A DNA stretch of 64,000 nucleotides from assembly GCA_950097015.1 (NCBI GenBank), contig CATNEN010000010.1:372001-436000 (forward strand), read 5' to 3'. Below are positions 32,366 to 47,223 of the stretch, piece after piece. Position 1 is the stretch's first letter. Every line of letters starts with the position of its first letter. Origin of the DNA: Macrostomum hystrix (taxonomy: Eukaryota > Platyhelminthes > Macrostomidae). The notes under the pieces are model-generated. The model made no database searches. It worked only from the letters and a program-made list of their open reading frames with translations, and was not told the origin of the DNA. The translations under genes were made by a program, and so were the position numbers.

Positions 32366-32895
32366 CTGTGAGTGAGGACAGTAAGGGTGAGGACAGCGAG
32401 AGTGAGGACAGCGAGAATCAGGACAGTGAGGGTGAGGACAGTGAGGGTGAGGACAGCGAGAGTGATGGTGAGGACAGTGAGAGTGAGGACAGTGAGGGTG
32501 AGGACAGTGAGGGTGAGGACAGTGAGAGTGAGGACAGTGAGGGTGAGGACAGCGAGAGTGAGGGTGAGGACAGTGAAAGTGAGGATAGGGAAAGTGAAGA
32601 CAGTGAGGGTGAGGACAGCGAGAATTAGGACAGTGAGGGTGAGGAGTGAGAGTAAAGACAGTGAGGGTGAGGACAGTGAGGGTGAGGAGTGAGAGTAAAG
32701 ACAGTGAGGGTGAGGACAGTGAGGGTGAGGACAGTGAGAGTAAAGACAGTGAGGGTGAGGACAGCGAGAGTGAGGACAGCGAGATTGAGGACAGCGAGAA
32801 TTAGGACGTGAGGGTGAGGACAGTGAGAGTGAGGACAGTGAGAGTGAGGACAGTGAGGGTGATGATGAGGACAGTGAGGCTGAGAACAGTGAGTC
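32366..32895. repeat. GAGGACAGTGAG-type low-complexity repeat
   Basis: Six- and twelve-base purine-rich units (GTGAGGACAGTGAGGGTGAG) with irregular breaks. The plus strand would encode Ser/Glu/Asp repeats and the minus strand Leu/Thr/Val repeats; neither has gene support. Confidence 0.85.
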
Positions 32896-33291
32896 AAGGA
32901 AGTGGGAGTGAGGGCGATGAGAGTAGGCGCAAAATCGCTGTAGGATCACAAGCAAACAATCACGAGGCGCTCGCAAGCATTAACAAAAAGAAAATCAACA
33001 GAAAATAATTCTTGTACCGAGAGTTCGAACACTTATTTTGCTTTGTTAGGCGTAGAAACACCGAAAAGGGTGTATTTTTCGATTTAAACTATTTAAAAGC
33101 ATTTGTTTGACAGGATATCCTTCGAGAGCATAACTTGAGAAAGCGATTGAGGCTATTATCTTATTGACTGGATTTAAAGAAATTGCTTGTTCTATGCTTT
33201 GACAAAAATAGAACTGGGGATATTTTGCTTTAAACTGTTAGACATAAAATGTTCATTGCGTCACTATCGCAAATTAGCTCCTCCAGCTTCT

Positions 33292-37142
<3,851 letters not shown>

Positions 37143-37527
37143 GAGGAGTCGGCAAACTCGGGCCCGTGGGCCAGATGCGGCCCTCGAAGCTATCAAATCC
37201 GGCACGTTGCCCTTCCAACACCAATAGTATTCTGTCTCATATATCCTGTCTCATCTCTCCCGTGTCTCCCACCTCTCCCCCATCTCATCTCTTCCCTTTC
37301 TCGTCTCTCCCCCGTCTCATCTCTTCCCTTTCTCGTCTATCCCCTGTCTCATCTAATCCCGTGTCTCATTTATACCGTGTCTCATCGACCCGTGTCTTAT
37401 CTCTCCTGTGTCTCATCTCCCCCTGTCTTATCTCTCTCCTTTCTCATATTCCTACAGTCAATGCGGCCCGCTGTCGTCTTTTAGGTTCTCTCCGTGGCCC
37501 GTACGCTACTAAGTTTGCCAACCCCTG
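37143..37527 (+). mobile_element. hAT-type MITE, copy A (degraded)
   Basis: The ends are GAGGAGTCGGCAAACTC and AGTTTGCCAACCCCTG, imperfect inverted repeats. Subterminal sequence GGGCCAGATGCGGCCCTCGAAG and TGCGGCCCGCTGTCGTC matches copy B in reverse orientation. The middle (37222-37455) is a CT-rich tandem repeat (TCTCATCTCTCC-like units). The flanking 8 bases (CCTTAGAC / CGATGGAC) match only partly. Confidence 0.75.
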
Positions 37528-38063
37528 CGATGGACGAAATAAATTCTACAAAATTTAGCGCGAATGATAGCCGATCCTGCTTGCTGCAGAGTCAAACGAT
37601 AATGAGAAATATTTGTCTACGCTGGTAGAACATGCTTTTGGATGAAAAATCGCTGTAACAGTCGAAAAAAGTTATGCCCTTACGAGTATTTTGATTGCAG
37701 ACGTTTGGAATATGCACAGCTTATTAAAAATTCAGTGAGCAACCTGCAGAACAATACATTATGCTCATTATACGCTAAGAAGCCTGCTCTTGTCTATCTT
37801 CTGACAATCCAGTTACGCAGGTTATTCTGCTGTTAGTAGTATCACCGAATGTATTAATTTGGTTGCCAATGTGCAACTCAATAAAAATGGGTTTGGACGA
37901 AAAAATTGAAATCCTCAGACTTAAAGTAGGTGATATTTTTTACGTGAACGCATTGACTCGATTCTCAATGATAAAGCTTGTTTTGAAAATTAATTTTATT
38001 GCCAAGCTACGTATACACTGGGGCAATCAACTGGAATATACTTTTTAAACCTACACTCTACAG

Positions 38064-38609
38064 CAGGGGTCGGCAAACTTTTTAGCGAGCGGGCCACGGA
38101 GAGAACCTATAGGACGACAGCGGGCCGTATTAACTGTAGGAATATGAGAAAGGGGAGAGATGAGACACAGGATAGATGAGATGAGAAATGGGAGAGATGA
38201 GAAATGGGAGAGATGAGAAGTGGGAGAGATGAGAAGTGGGAGAGATGAGAAATGGGAGAGATGAGAAATGGGAGAGATGAGAAATGGGAGAGATGAGAAA
38301 TGGGAGAGATGAGAAATGGGAGAGATGATAAATGGGAGAGATTGGACACAGGATAGATGAGAAATGGGAGAGATGAGACACCGGATAGATTAGACAGGGG
38401 AGGGATGAGCCAGAGATGAGAATAGATAAGACTGGAGAGAGACGGGAGACACGGCAGAGATGAGACAGGGGAGAGATAATTAGACACTGGACAGATAAGA
38501 CACTGGAGAGATGAGATAGGATACTATAGGTGGTGGAAGGGGCAACGGGCCAGATTTAGGGGCTTCGAGGGCCGCATCTGGCCCGCGGGCCGGAGTTTGC
38601 CGACCCCTG
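38064..38609 (-). mobile_element. hAT-type MITE, copy B, with 8-bp target duplication
   Basis: The ends CAGGGGTCGGCAAACT and AGTTTGCCGACCCCTG are near-perfect inverted repeats. Flanking 8-mers CTCTACAG (38056-38063) and CGCTACAG (38610-38617) differ by one base, the 8-bp target-site duplication typical of hAT elements. The interior at 38140-38500 is a GA-rich tandem repeat (GGGAGAGATGAGAAAT). There is no transposase, so it is non-autonomous. Confidence 0.85.
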
Positions 38610-39362
38610 CGCTACAGCTTAATATGGCCTGTACTGCCACTTTATCGATTCCGTTAGTTTTTTTCTGAATAAGCTCAATATTAATAGTATGGCAAAAGTG
38701 ATTCATTCATAATTCGTTTAATTTGTGAAATTGACACGTGTACACGCTCAAACTGGTAAACTGTACACCTAAGAAGTACATTTAAACATTAGTTTATAAA
38801 GAATAATTCTTTCAGGAGCTCTCTTACTATAGAATTACTGACCGGACTATTTATCCAGTCCAGCGCAATAAAAACGTCCCATTTATATTTTTTCGCATTT
38901 TATGTGCATTTTTCGAATGCACAAATTATTTATGGATGAGCTAATTGTTGTTATAATTCTGTATATGAACATATACAGCGAGGTGTTCTCATGATGCTTG
39001 TAGAATATGCAGGGGGTTTGCAACGCATGATTCGCTCTTCAAGGGGCCTCATTTAGCTATTCTAGTTTCCTTCTGAGCGCATTGCTTTCCATTGCAGCAG
39101 GTGCAGCAAGCCTAGGCAGCCTGAAATGGTTAAAAAGTGCCCACAATGCCCCAGACCCTCAAGACTAAAAATGATACCAATTGAGACTTGCTGTTGGAAG
39201 CCTCGAAGGACAATGGAGTCGCAAGAATAAGTGTGTGTCGCGTGTGCATCGTGCGTTCACCCAGTGCGCCCTACACTCATAAAATATTAGAGCAGAGCAG
39301 ACAGATCGAGCACGAGTTTGAGCTGTTTCATCTAACCCAAGACGCGCCTTGCTAAGGCAAAA
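38610..39362. other. Intergenic, upstream of the calpain gene
   Basis: AT-rich, no coding signal. ATG of the next gene follows an acceptor-like TTGCTAAG by 6 bases. Confidence 0.45.
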
Positions 39363-42300
39363 ATGGAAGCCTCAAGTCGTTTGATGGTCAAAATTTCCGA
39401 GGAGCTTCGGCGAAGTCAGCAGAATCTAATTGCCCAGCAGGACGAGCTGCGGTCCGAAGGCAAGCTGTTCGTGGACCCGGAGTTTCCCGCCGACGACTCT
39501 GTACTGCCAGACGATGTGTACGAGGCTCTTCCGCCTGGAGCTGAAATCGTCTGGAAGCGACCTCTGGTAAGATATAAGTTGCAAAGGTTCGAGAAAATTT
39601 TATGACACTTCATATACTTTTGTTTAGAAGTACAAGGAACCTATTTGCTAACGCAACAATTTAGGAGTTTTGTGACACTGCAAAGTTTGTCAGCGATGGA
39701 ACAAGCCGATTTGATGTTCGTCAAGGTGCCATTGGTCAGTCAGAATGTTGCTCTTATGTTTCATCTGGAAATTGCAGTGTGAGATTAGATTGTGATATAA
39801 TATTTTTTCCATTGTATCAGGGGACTGCTGGTTACTGGCAGCCGTTGCTTCACTTTCGATGCACCAGGAATTGTTCAACCAAGTGGTACCAATCGATCAG
39901 GAGTTCCTTGACCAAAGCTACTGTGGTATGTTCAAATTTCGCTTTTGGATGTTCGGCGAGTGGAAGGACATCTGGATTGATGACCGGTTGCCAACCTGTG
40001 GCGACCGGTTGATCTTCATGCACTCGACAGACTCGGACGAGTTCTGGTCGGCCCTGTTGGAGAAGGCCTACGCAAAAACGATGGGCAGTTACCGAGCTCT
40101 TATTGGCGGCTCCAGCTCGGAGGCTATGGAAGACTTCACGGGCGGAATCACCGAGTTCTTTGACCTTCTTAATGCATCCCCTGCTGACCTGTTTGAGACC
40201 ATGCACAAGGCAACTAAGAGGTGTTCGTTGATGGGCTGCGGCATCAACGCAAATCCAAGTCAAATCGAAGCCCGATTGGACAATGGACTGATCATGGGGC
40301 ACGCGTACTCCATCACAGCCGTTGAGAAGGTCTGTACTCTCTGCCTGATGTTTTAATACTATTGTGCCAAGTTTTCATATTAGTCTGAATTTCGCACTTT
40401 CAGGTGGAACTTCTCTCTAGTGAGCAAGAGTCTCTCGTTAGAATCAGAAATCCTTGGGGCAATGAGGAAGAGTGGAAGGGCAGCTGGGGCGACAATTCCA
40501 GCGAATGGGAGCAGCTCAGTGACAAGGAAAAGCAACGCATCGGGTTGTCGAACGAGGACGATGGTGAGTTTTGGATGAGCTTCTCGGACTTCGTGGAAAA
40601 CTTCCACAAAGTGGAGATCTGCCACCTTGGACCGGACTCCTTGTCAAGTGGGCAGGACGGTACTGCGGGCAAGACGCGCTGGGAGGCCATCACACATCAC
40701 GGCAGCTGGACTCGCAACGTCAACGCCGGAGGCTGTCGCAAATACCTGGACTCCTTCTGGCTGAATCCACAGTTCCGTGTGAAGGTAGTGGATCCTGATG
40801 AGGGAGATGACGAGGACCTGGGGTCAATCATCATCGGTCTGATGCAGAAGAACATGCGAAAGCAAGGCGCTGCAAACAACTTCATCGGCTACATCCTCTA
40901 CCAGGTGAACGAGTCTGACCCGCCAGGTCCGAAGGACATGAACTTCTTTAAGTATCAGGCCAGTGCGGCGAGGTCGCCAACTTTTGGAGACAGCAGAGAG
41001 ATCACAGGGCGCCACAAGCTAGCACCAGGTACCTACATAATAGTGCCCAGCACCTTCGATCCCAATATGGAGGCTGAGTTCCTTCTCAGGATCTACTCCG
41101 AGCAGCCAAATGAGTCGGAAGAAGTAGACGATGTCGTGAACGTGCCGGATATCAAAGTGAGTTAAGTGATATGATCTATTAAGTCGGGATAGCTTGGGTT
41201 CATACTCGAAACCTAGCCATGTAAACTTCAACGAAATTCAGGACATGGGAATTGCCGATGGTGAGGCAGACACCGTGAAGACGGACACAAAGCTCATGGA
41301 GAGGGAAAAACTTCTCGAGGAAGCCGCATGCAAAGCGTTTGCCATTCTGATGGGCGAGCAGCCGGGCTTCGTCGTGGATGACCTGATGGAGATCCTGAAC
41401 CAGGCATTCACCAGATCAGGTATGGGCTGGGACAATCCACGCAAAGCCGTAATGACTCCGCATGCGTGTTTCACAACCTTTAATTTTCAAATCCCTTAAA
41501 TTTTATATCCCTGAAAGTTCACACCCCCAAATTACCCAACTTCAAAATTTACCATCCCTCAAATTTAATATCCTCCAAATTTCAAGAGTTAAGAGAGTTA
41601 GGGGATATGCTATTTGCGGGGTCGTGGTTAGGGTTAGGGTTAGGGTTAGGAAAGAACCCCATCTAATTTACGAGCTCGTAGCTCACTTTTAGCATTCTTA
41701 GAAGTAAAAGCAAATGTAATAACTGGCCAACTAATCTCAGGTCCCAAGGGATTCAAAGGCTTCTCCAAAGAGGCCTGTCGCTCGCTTCTGGCGTTTGTCG
41801 ATGTGGACCAGAGCGGCTATCTGCAGTTCGACGAGTTCAAGGCATTGTGGAAATGCCTTCGACTTTGGAGCGCCGTGTTCAAGGCCTTCGACACTGACAA
41901 CTCCGGAGACTTCAACAGCTTTGAGCTGCGGACCGCGCTGGGCCGCATGGGTACGATGTACTTTCGTTCTGCCGAGCTTTAGCTTCGAAGTGTATAATAC
42001 GAGCTATAGTGTAATGTTTTCAGCCAGAGTTTTAAACCGAAAGCAATAAGTACTAATTCATACGAGCTACTAATAGCTCGAAGCCTTGCAGGGCGGTCCG
42101 ATGGACACAGCGAGGAGGCGGGGGGTCGCCCATTCCGCTAGCTCGAAGCCTTTGATGCTCGTAAACTAATCGGTGAAATTTGAGCTCACTGACGCACTGA
42201 CTTAAACAAGGCCTTGATAATTGCAGGCTACAGAGTGCCCAACAAGATCTACCAATCGCTGGTGATGCGCTACGCGGACAAGTCCGGATCCATCAAGTTT

Positions 42301-42520
42301 GACGACTTTGTCATCCTTTGTGTTCGTCTAAAGACCATCCTGGAGAGCTTCAAAGCCCAGGACAGCGACAGCAAGGCCGAGGCTGCGTTTGGGCTGGATG
42401 AGGTAAGTGCTTAGACCAGCCACTGTTGCAACAACTCGACGGTTTAAAAAAAGATGTTAACTTCTATCTTTGAATTTCGCTCTTAACTTTCAGTTCCTTC
42501 AGCTGGCGCTGTACACTTAA
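39363..42520 (+). CDS. Calpain (calcium-dependent cysteine protease), eight exons
   Basis: Exons: 39363-39566, 39665-39734, 39821-40329, 40404-41156, 41242-41419, 41741-41950, 42227-42402, 42494-42520, all with GT..AG borders and matching phases; 708 aa, the usual length of classical calpains. The protease core has catalytic C94 (GDCWLLAA), H252 (GHAYSITAVEK) and N277 (RIRNPWG), with the normal spacing. A C2-like (domain III) region follows, with an acidic loop (DPDEGDDEDLG) and APGTYIIVPSTF. The C-terminal penta-EF-hand domain shows loops DVDQSGYLQFDEF and DTDNSGDFNSFEL. All catalytic residues are present, so it should be active: a cytoplasmic, calcium-triggered limited protease. The last exon codes only FLQLALYT. 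Confidence 0.95.
41628..41650 (+). repeat. Short interstitial telomere-type repeat
   Basis: TTAGGG occurs three times in tandem plus TTAGG, within calpain intron 5. It is too short to be a chromosome end. Confidence 0.8.
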
Positions 42521-43921
42521 TGCACAGAGGACTGGCTCTGGGCGCCTGTCACTGACCATGCTAATAGAATTTAAAATTTGCTAATTAGCTCTATTTCTCT
42601 CGACTCAATTTCTCACTAGCTCAAGCCCATAGGTAACTGCACTAAGCGTTTTACCATCAGCGAATGAAAGTTCTTTGTTACGGATTTTTTTTGCGAAAAA
42701 AGCCTTTTACTCGTACTTGTATTTCGCTCAATATATGTGATTTTTACGCTCGTACTTGCCGAGTTTTAAACATTGGTTAATTGCTCAAAGTTGCTAAAAA
42801 ACTGTGAGATAAATATAATTGGCATCCTTTTATTGGTGCAGAATTGAGTATTTACTGCCTTGAAGCAATTGTTTTAGAATTTTGTTGTAGAACCGATGTG
42901 AGGTTGCCCTCGCGGATCAGTCAGTCGATGGACTCTGCGGCAGGAGATACCGCTTTAACCGGTCAGGGCCAGGAAAACTGGAACTCCTACTGCAAGCCTG
43001 TATCAACAATAATGGATGGAGGCCCTTACCATGATGGACGTGGATCATCTACTGGGATCTTAAGGCTGGGCCCATAAGGGCTGGAATTGACTAGTCAGAA
43101 GTCCGTAACTAATGCAGACAGTCTCAGATGCGGCAGATGCTTTCTGGATAGAAAGGCTGCATGTGTTAGTGCCTCCGTGATACGCATGACGCTGTTTAGC
43201 CGAAGATAGCACGGCGAGTTTCTACTTTTAGAAAATTTGCCCAACCTGAAAGCCCGCAAGTAGATCCTATCTATGAGATCTCAGACTGAAAACCCGAATT
43301 TGTCGTTGCATATGGCCATCGGAAAGGCTATCCTTGCATGTTTAGATTGGGTTGTACATGCATATTATAGAAGTTCAGATTCAGAAAAAGGATCGCAGCT
43401 CGTAAAACTAGCCGCTCAGATACACATTGGATTGCAAAGGTTTGGTGTCGAATGCGAATCTCTGCTGTTTTGTGCATACATTTACTGTCCTATTCTGCAC
43501 CTGGCAACTGTTATTGTAAACGAAAGCTTTCCACTTTGCAGCTGCAGCCACCCGAGTGTTGAACGATTATCCGGCCACTCAAACCCAGATGTGCAAGGCC
43601 TGGTTCACAGTTCTACACAGCTAAACCGACCGAATGCTAAAGCTAGAAATTCAGAGGGAGGAGAGAAAGCTACTGCAAGAGCTAAGGTGCCTGAACTTGT
43701 ACTTGCCAGTTTGTTGACTCAGCACACTCGCGCATTGCCCCAGCCTGCCCCACCTACCTCAGTTTATTTCTTATTGGCTGTCGGCCGCATCCATCCGCAA
43801 GGAGTAGCTGGGGTGGCCAGGATTCCAGGCTGCATAAAGTAAGCTGAGAGCACTCGAATCACACAGCCTGGAGAAACTGCAAGTAGCCAGACTACTCACA
43901 CTCAATTCAGTCATTCTGCAG
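42521..43921. other. Intergenic, no certain gene
   Basis: An open frame of 189 codons at 43273-43842 has no recognisable domain and no start or splice context. I treat this stretch as non-coding. Confidence 0.4.
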
Positions 43922-43929
43922 GCTGGGAA

Positions 43930-46152
43930 ATGCAAGGTGAGTCCTCGTTTTCTCTCGCAGCTGAATTATCAATGATGACCCGCGCTGCCATCAACAACAC
44001 ACGCAGGACGCGGAGTCGAGTGCGATGCAGAGGCAACAAAGCCCAAGCAGCTGACACAGGCTGAATTAAAGCTGTGGTCCCAGCACCAGGCTGCAATGCT
44101 CAAGTACTTGCCCGTACTGCAGGAGGCCTACTACGCATTCTGCGACTCAGACGGCGATGCTGCCTGCACCATGGCACAGTTGCTCGGCAGTACCCCGGAG
44201 GTCCTGCGGTCCCCCAACCGCCACGGCCAGAATCCTTTAGCAGCCGCAGTGGCCGCCGACAACTGGTCAGCGGCCAGGTATTTCATTTCCTTGGCGGAGA
44301 CGTCCGGCAACTCGCGCTCTGCCAGGCAACGAGCGCCCGACACTGGCGAGGACGCCCTCACGCTGGCAGTTGGCGACGAGCCGGCAACTGACGAATACGT
44401 TCTTCGCAGGCTGGTGCGCCTCCAGGCCATGCACTGCGGCTGCCGATGCTGCTGTCAATGCCGAGGTGCCAAACCCAAGGCGTCCTCTGACTGCTGCCGC
44501 TTTGGCATAAATGTACATGGACGGAACGTGTTGCATGCAGCTGCTGCAGCTGCCGCTGCAGGGCGTCCGCGCGACCTTGGCCTGGTGCTAGACGAGCTAG
44601 GTGCAGTGCTCGACCTGCTGGAGCAGCGGCGGAGGGTAGCGAGCAAGAAGCCGGCATCGTCCTCTGATGCCAATCGGTTAAGGCCTTTAAAATGATTCAA
44701 TTCCCATCAGAGATTAGCTTTAGTCTATTTTAGACCATGGACCTTAAGCTCATTAATCAGCTGGATTCGTTTGAACAAGCTCATAACAGTAGAACTAGCA
44801 AGCGGCCCCGGTGAAATCTTTTTTTGCTGCGCCCGAACGGAGCAACGTAAGCACAAGAACACGGGCCAGAAACTCCGTCTTCGGTGGTAACGTCTAGATG
44901 GACAGCTGGACCTTCAAGGACTACAACAGGTGGATTTAGGCCACTATGGACACCTCTCCGATTTCACCGATCAAGCCTAAATATTAGGCGCAGCTGAACC
45001 ACAGGACACCCTCGCCTAGTCTGTCAACCAATCAGTCAACACCCAAGGCTGTTAGCATTCGGGCGCTGCCAAAATATTTTCAGGGCTGAGGGGAGAAATC
45101 GCCCTTCGTATAAAAACTTGCTGAAAAATGGCTTGGTAGTCCTACTGTAAATCCCGTGGTTCATGTATTCTACGAGCGTATTATCTAATCATTACTTTCT
45201 AACAATGTTCTCGATGTACAAAGTAATTCACATGTGACTAGCAATCCACTGACGTCCATCAAGCCCTATACTAGTGTCTTATCATAAATATTAAACGAAT
45301 TTCGTGCTTTCGTGCCTCGGTTCTGCAGTGATCAGCCTTCTTCGTTGCTCAGGCCGCCCAGCCAGTCAAGCGAGCAGCCGCAGGCAGATGAGGAGGACGG
45401 AGCCGAGGCCCAGCTGCAGAGCCTGATGGAGAGCCTGACGGAGGCGCTGAACTCAGCGGACAGCGATGGCTGGACGCCAGTGCATTGGATGGCCCGCGGT
45501 GTCGACGGCTCGGGTCTGCGCCAGCTTCTGGAGCTGTGCGGCCGGCACAGTCTGAGACCGGACTGGGAGGCTCGTCAGGCAGGCGGGCGCGGCCTCAGCC
45601 CGCTGGCTGCCGCAGCCGAAGCCGGCAACATCGAGGCTTGCAAGTTGCTGCTTAACGCCGGCCGTGCGAAGGTGAAAATTTGCTTTATTTTTACTTTAAG
45701 CATCGCGTTGCTTTATCCAACAAGTTCAAGGCCAAAGTGTTAAAAAAGGCTTCACTGAGCGAATTTGCGACACCACGCGGTTTCAGGTGGACCCAGAGGA
45801 CGACCAGTGGCTGCGAGCGGTTCCGGCCCCGACAGTACGTCGCCTGCTTTGCCATCACAGCCGGGGCCTGCTGGAGCCGATGGCCGAAGTGCCGCGGGAC
45901 AATCTGCGCCGTCTGGCCGAAGATCTCGCCGCCGGGCAGCTGCTGAGCAGCTTGCGGACCGGCCTGGAGGAGTTGATGAACGCCACGACAAGAGACTCCG
46001 AAGCCCTGCCGGAGCCGGTCGGGCAGCTGGAGGACTGGCTGGTCGCGCTGGACGGGCGCGGCGCGGCAGCTCGCTTGGCCGTGTGGCGCCAGCTGCGGCG
46101 GCTTGAGAGGCCGGACCTGGCTGGTGAGCTGGAGGTCGCACAGGACAGCTGA
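43930..46152 (+). CDS. Ankyrin protein with death-domain-like C-terminus, four exons
   Basis: Exons are 43930-43936, 44007-44676, 45329-45671 and 45787-46152; 461 aa. Exon 1 has only seven coding bases (ATGCAAG|GTGAGT). The other donors are CG|GTTAAG and AAG|GTGAAA; acceptors ACACGCAG, TTCTGCAG and GTTTCAG; phases agree. Ankyrin-like repeats: HGQNPLAAAVAADNWSAARY, GEDALTLAV, HGRNVLHAAAAAA, DGWTPVHWMARG and GLSPLAAAAEAGNIEACKLLL. A Cys-rich insert (CGCRCCCQC) lies between repeats. The last 120 residues are helical, with LRRLAEDLAAGQLLSSL and QLEDWLVAL, which could be a death-domain fold like that after the ankyrin repeats of NF-kB p100/p105; this is a tentative reading. It has no DSGxxS motif, unlike its relatives at 2708 and 9512. 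Confidence 0.72.
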
Positions 46153-47223
46153 GAACTGAGCTGGCTATGGGCATTCCGAGAGTTCTAAACTCATTGGCCC
46201 GCGTCAGTCAAATGCAAAATATGCTGAAATTACACTGAAATTCACTATCACAATACATTCTACTATTCGTGGTAAATAAAATAGAGAAGTTTGCAGCCAG
46301 CTACGAAAATTCTTTCGGCATAACGCCTTATTTTTTCTTCGATACTTTATTTTAGAACAGCGATAATTTGATCTCAAGCGCATTTATGATGGTTATACGA
46401 GCGTAGCTAACATAGATAGCAGTGTTGCAGCATTCGCTAATAGGCAGCGAATGAACTCGATCTTTACCCGAATAGGGGAATATCACTAGCATGGACCGCA
46501 TTCGAGTACAGAGAAACAGCATTTAGAAACACTTTTAGTAATATTACGAATTAAGTGCAAGAGAGCAGAAATATCGCATAGCAGCGATCACTTTTTACAG
46601 TTCATCCTTAGTGTACTTTGGTGAATCCCAGACCATCCACCCATCTGCAGATTGTCAAGAGTGTACATCGGGGAATCCAAGACCATCCACCCATCTGCAG
46701 ATTGTCAAGAGTGTACATCGGGGAATCCAAGACCATCCACCTATCTGCAGATTGTCAAGAGTGTACATCCGGGAATCCAGGACCATCCACCTATCTGCAG
46801 ATTGTCTACAGTGTACATCGGGGAATCCAAAAACATCCACCCCATCAGATAATTTCGAGTGTACATCGGGGAATCCAAAAACATCCACCCCATCAGATAA
46901 TTTCGAGTGTACATCGGGGAATCCAAAAACATCCACCCCATCAGATAATTTCGAGTGTACGTACATCAGGGAATCCAAGAACATCCACCCCATCTCTAGC
47001 AGTAACTCATTGCAGTTTTCAAGACGCAAAAATAAACGTTAGGCGTAACGAAATCGAGCAGCGATTTCAAAGCATGCTAGATGGGTTTAAAGCAGTAAGC
47101 GGGATCGGTTCTTGAAAATTGATTAAGAATTTCTATGGCTGGCTCTGAAGTGCGCGACTCGGCCAGCGTGACTGAAAGACTGCGGGCCGTCATCATCGGT
47201 GCGAATAGACTTTAATAAAGTCA
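46153..47223. other. Intergenic, including a 48-50-bp repeat
   Basis: 3' flanks of two convergent genes (the ankyrin gene on plus, TRAPPC13 on minus). Only the repeat at 46611-46990 stands out. Confidence 0.5.
46611..46990. repeat. 48-50-bp tandem repeat, about seven copies in two subfamilies
   Basis: All units share GTGTACATCGGGGAATCCAA. The first four have a 50-bp form with CATCTGCAGATTGTC and the last three a 48-bp form with CATCAGATAATTTCG. The array is clean enough to give repeat proteins in several frames, but there is no gene support. Confidence 0.85.

Noticed and set aside
32366-32895. Acidic SED-rich frame resembling a phosphoserine-rich protein
   Set aside because: Simple purine repeat with irregular frame breaks and no start or flanking exons.
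43273-43842. 189-codon open frame upstream of the fourth ankyrin gene
   Set aside because: No recognisable domain, poor composition for a protein and no splice or start context.
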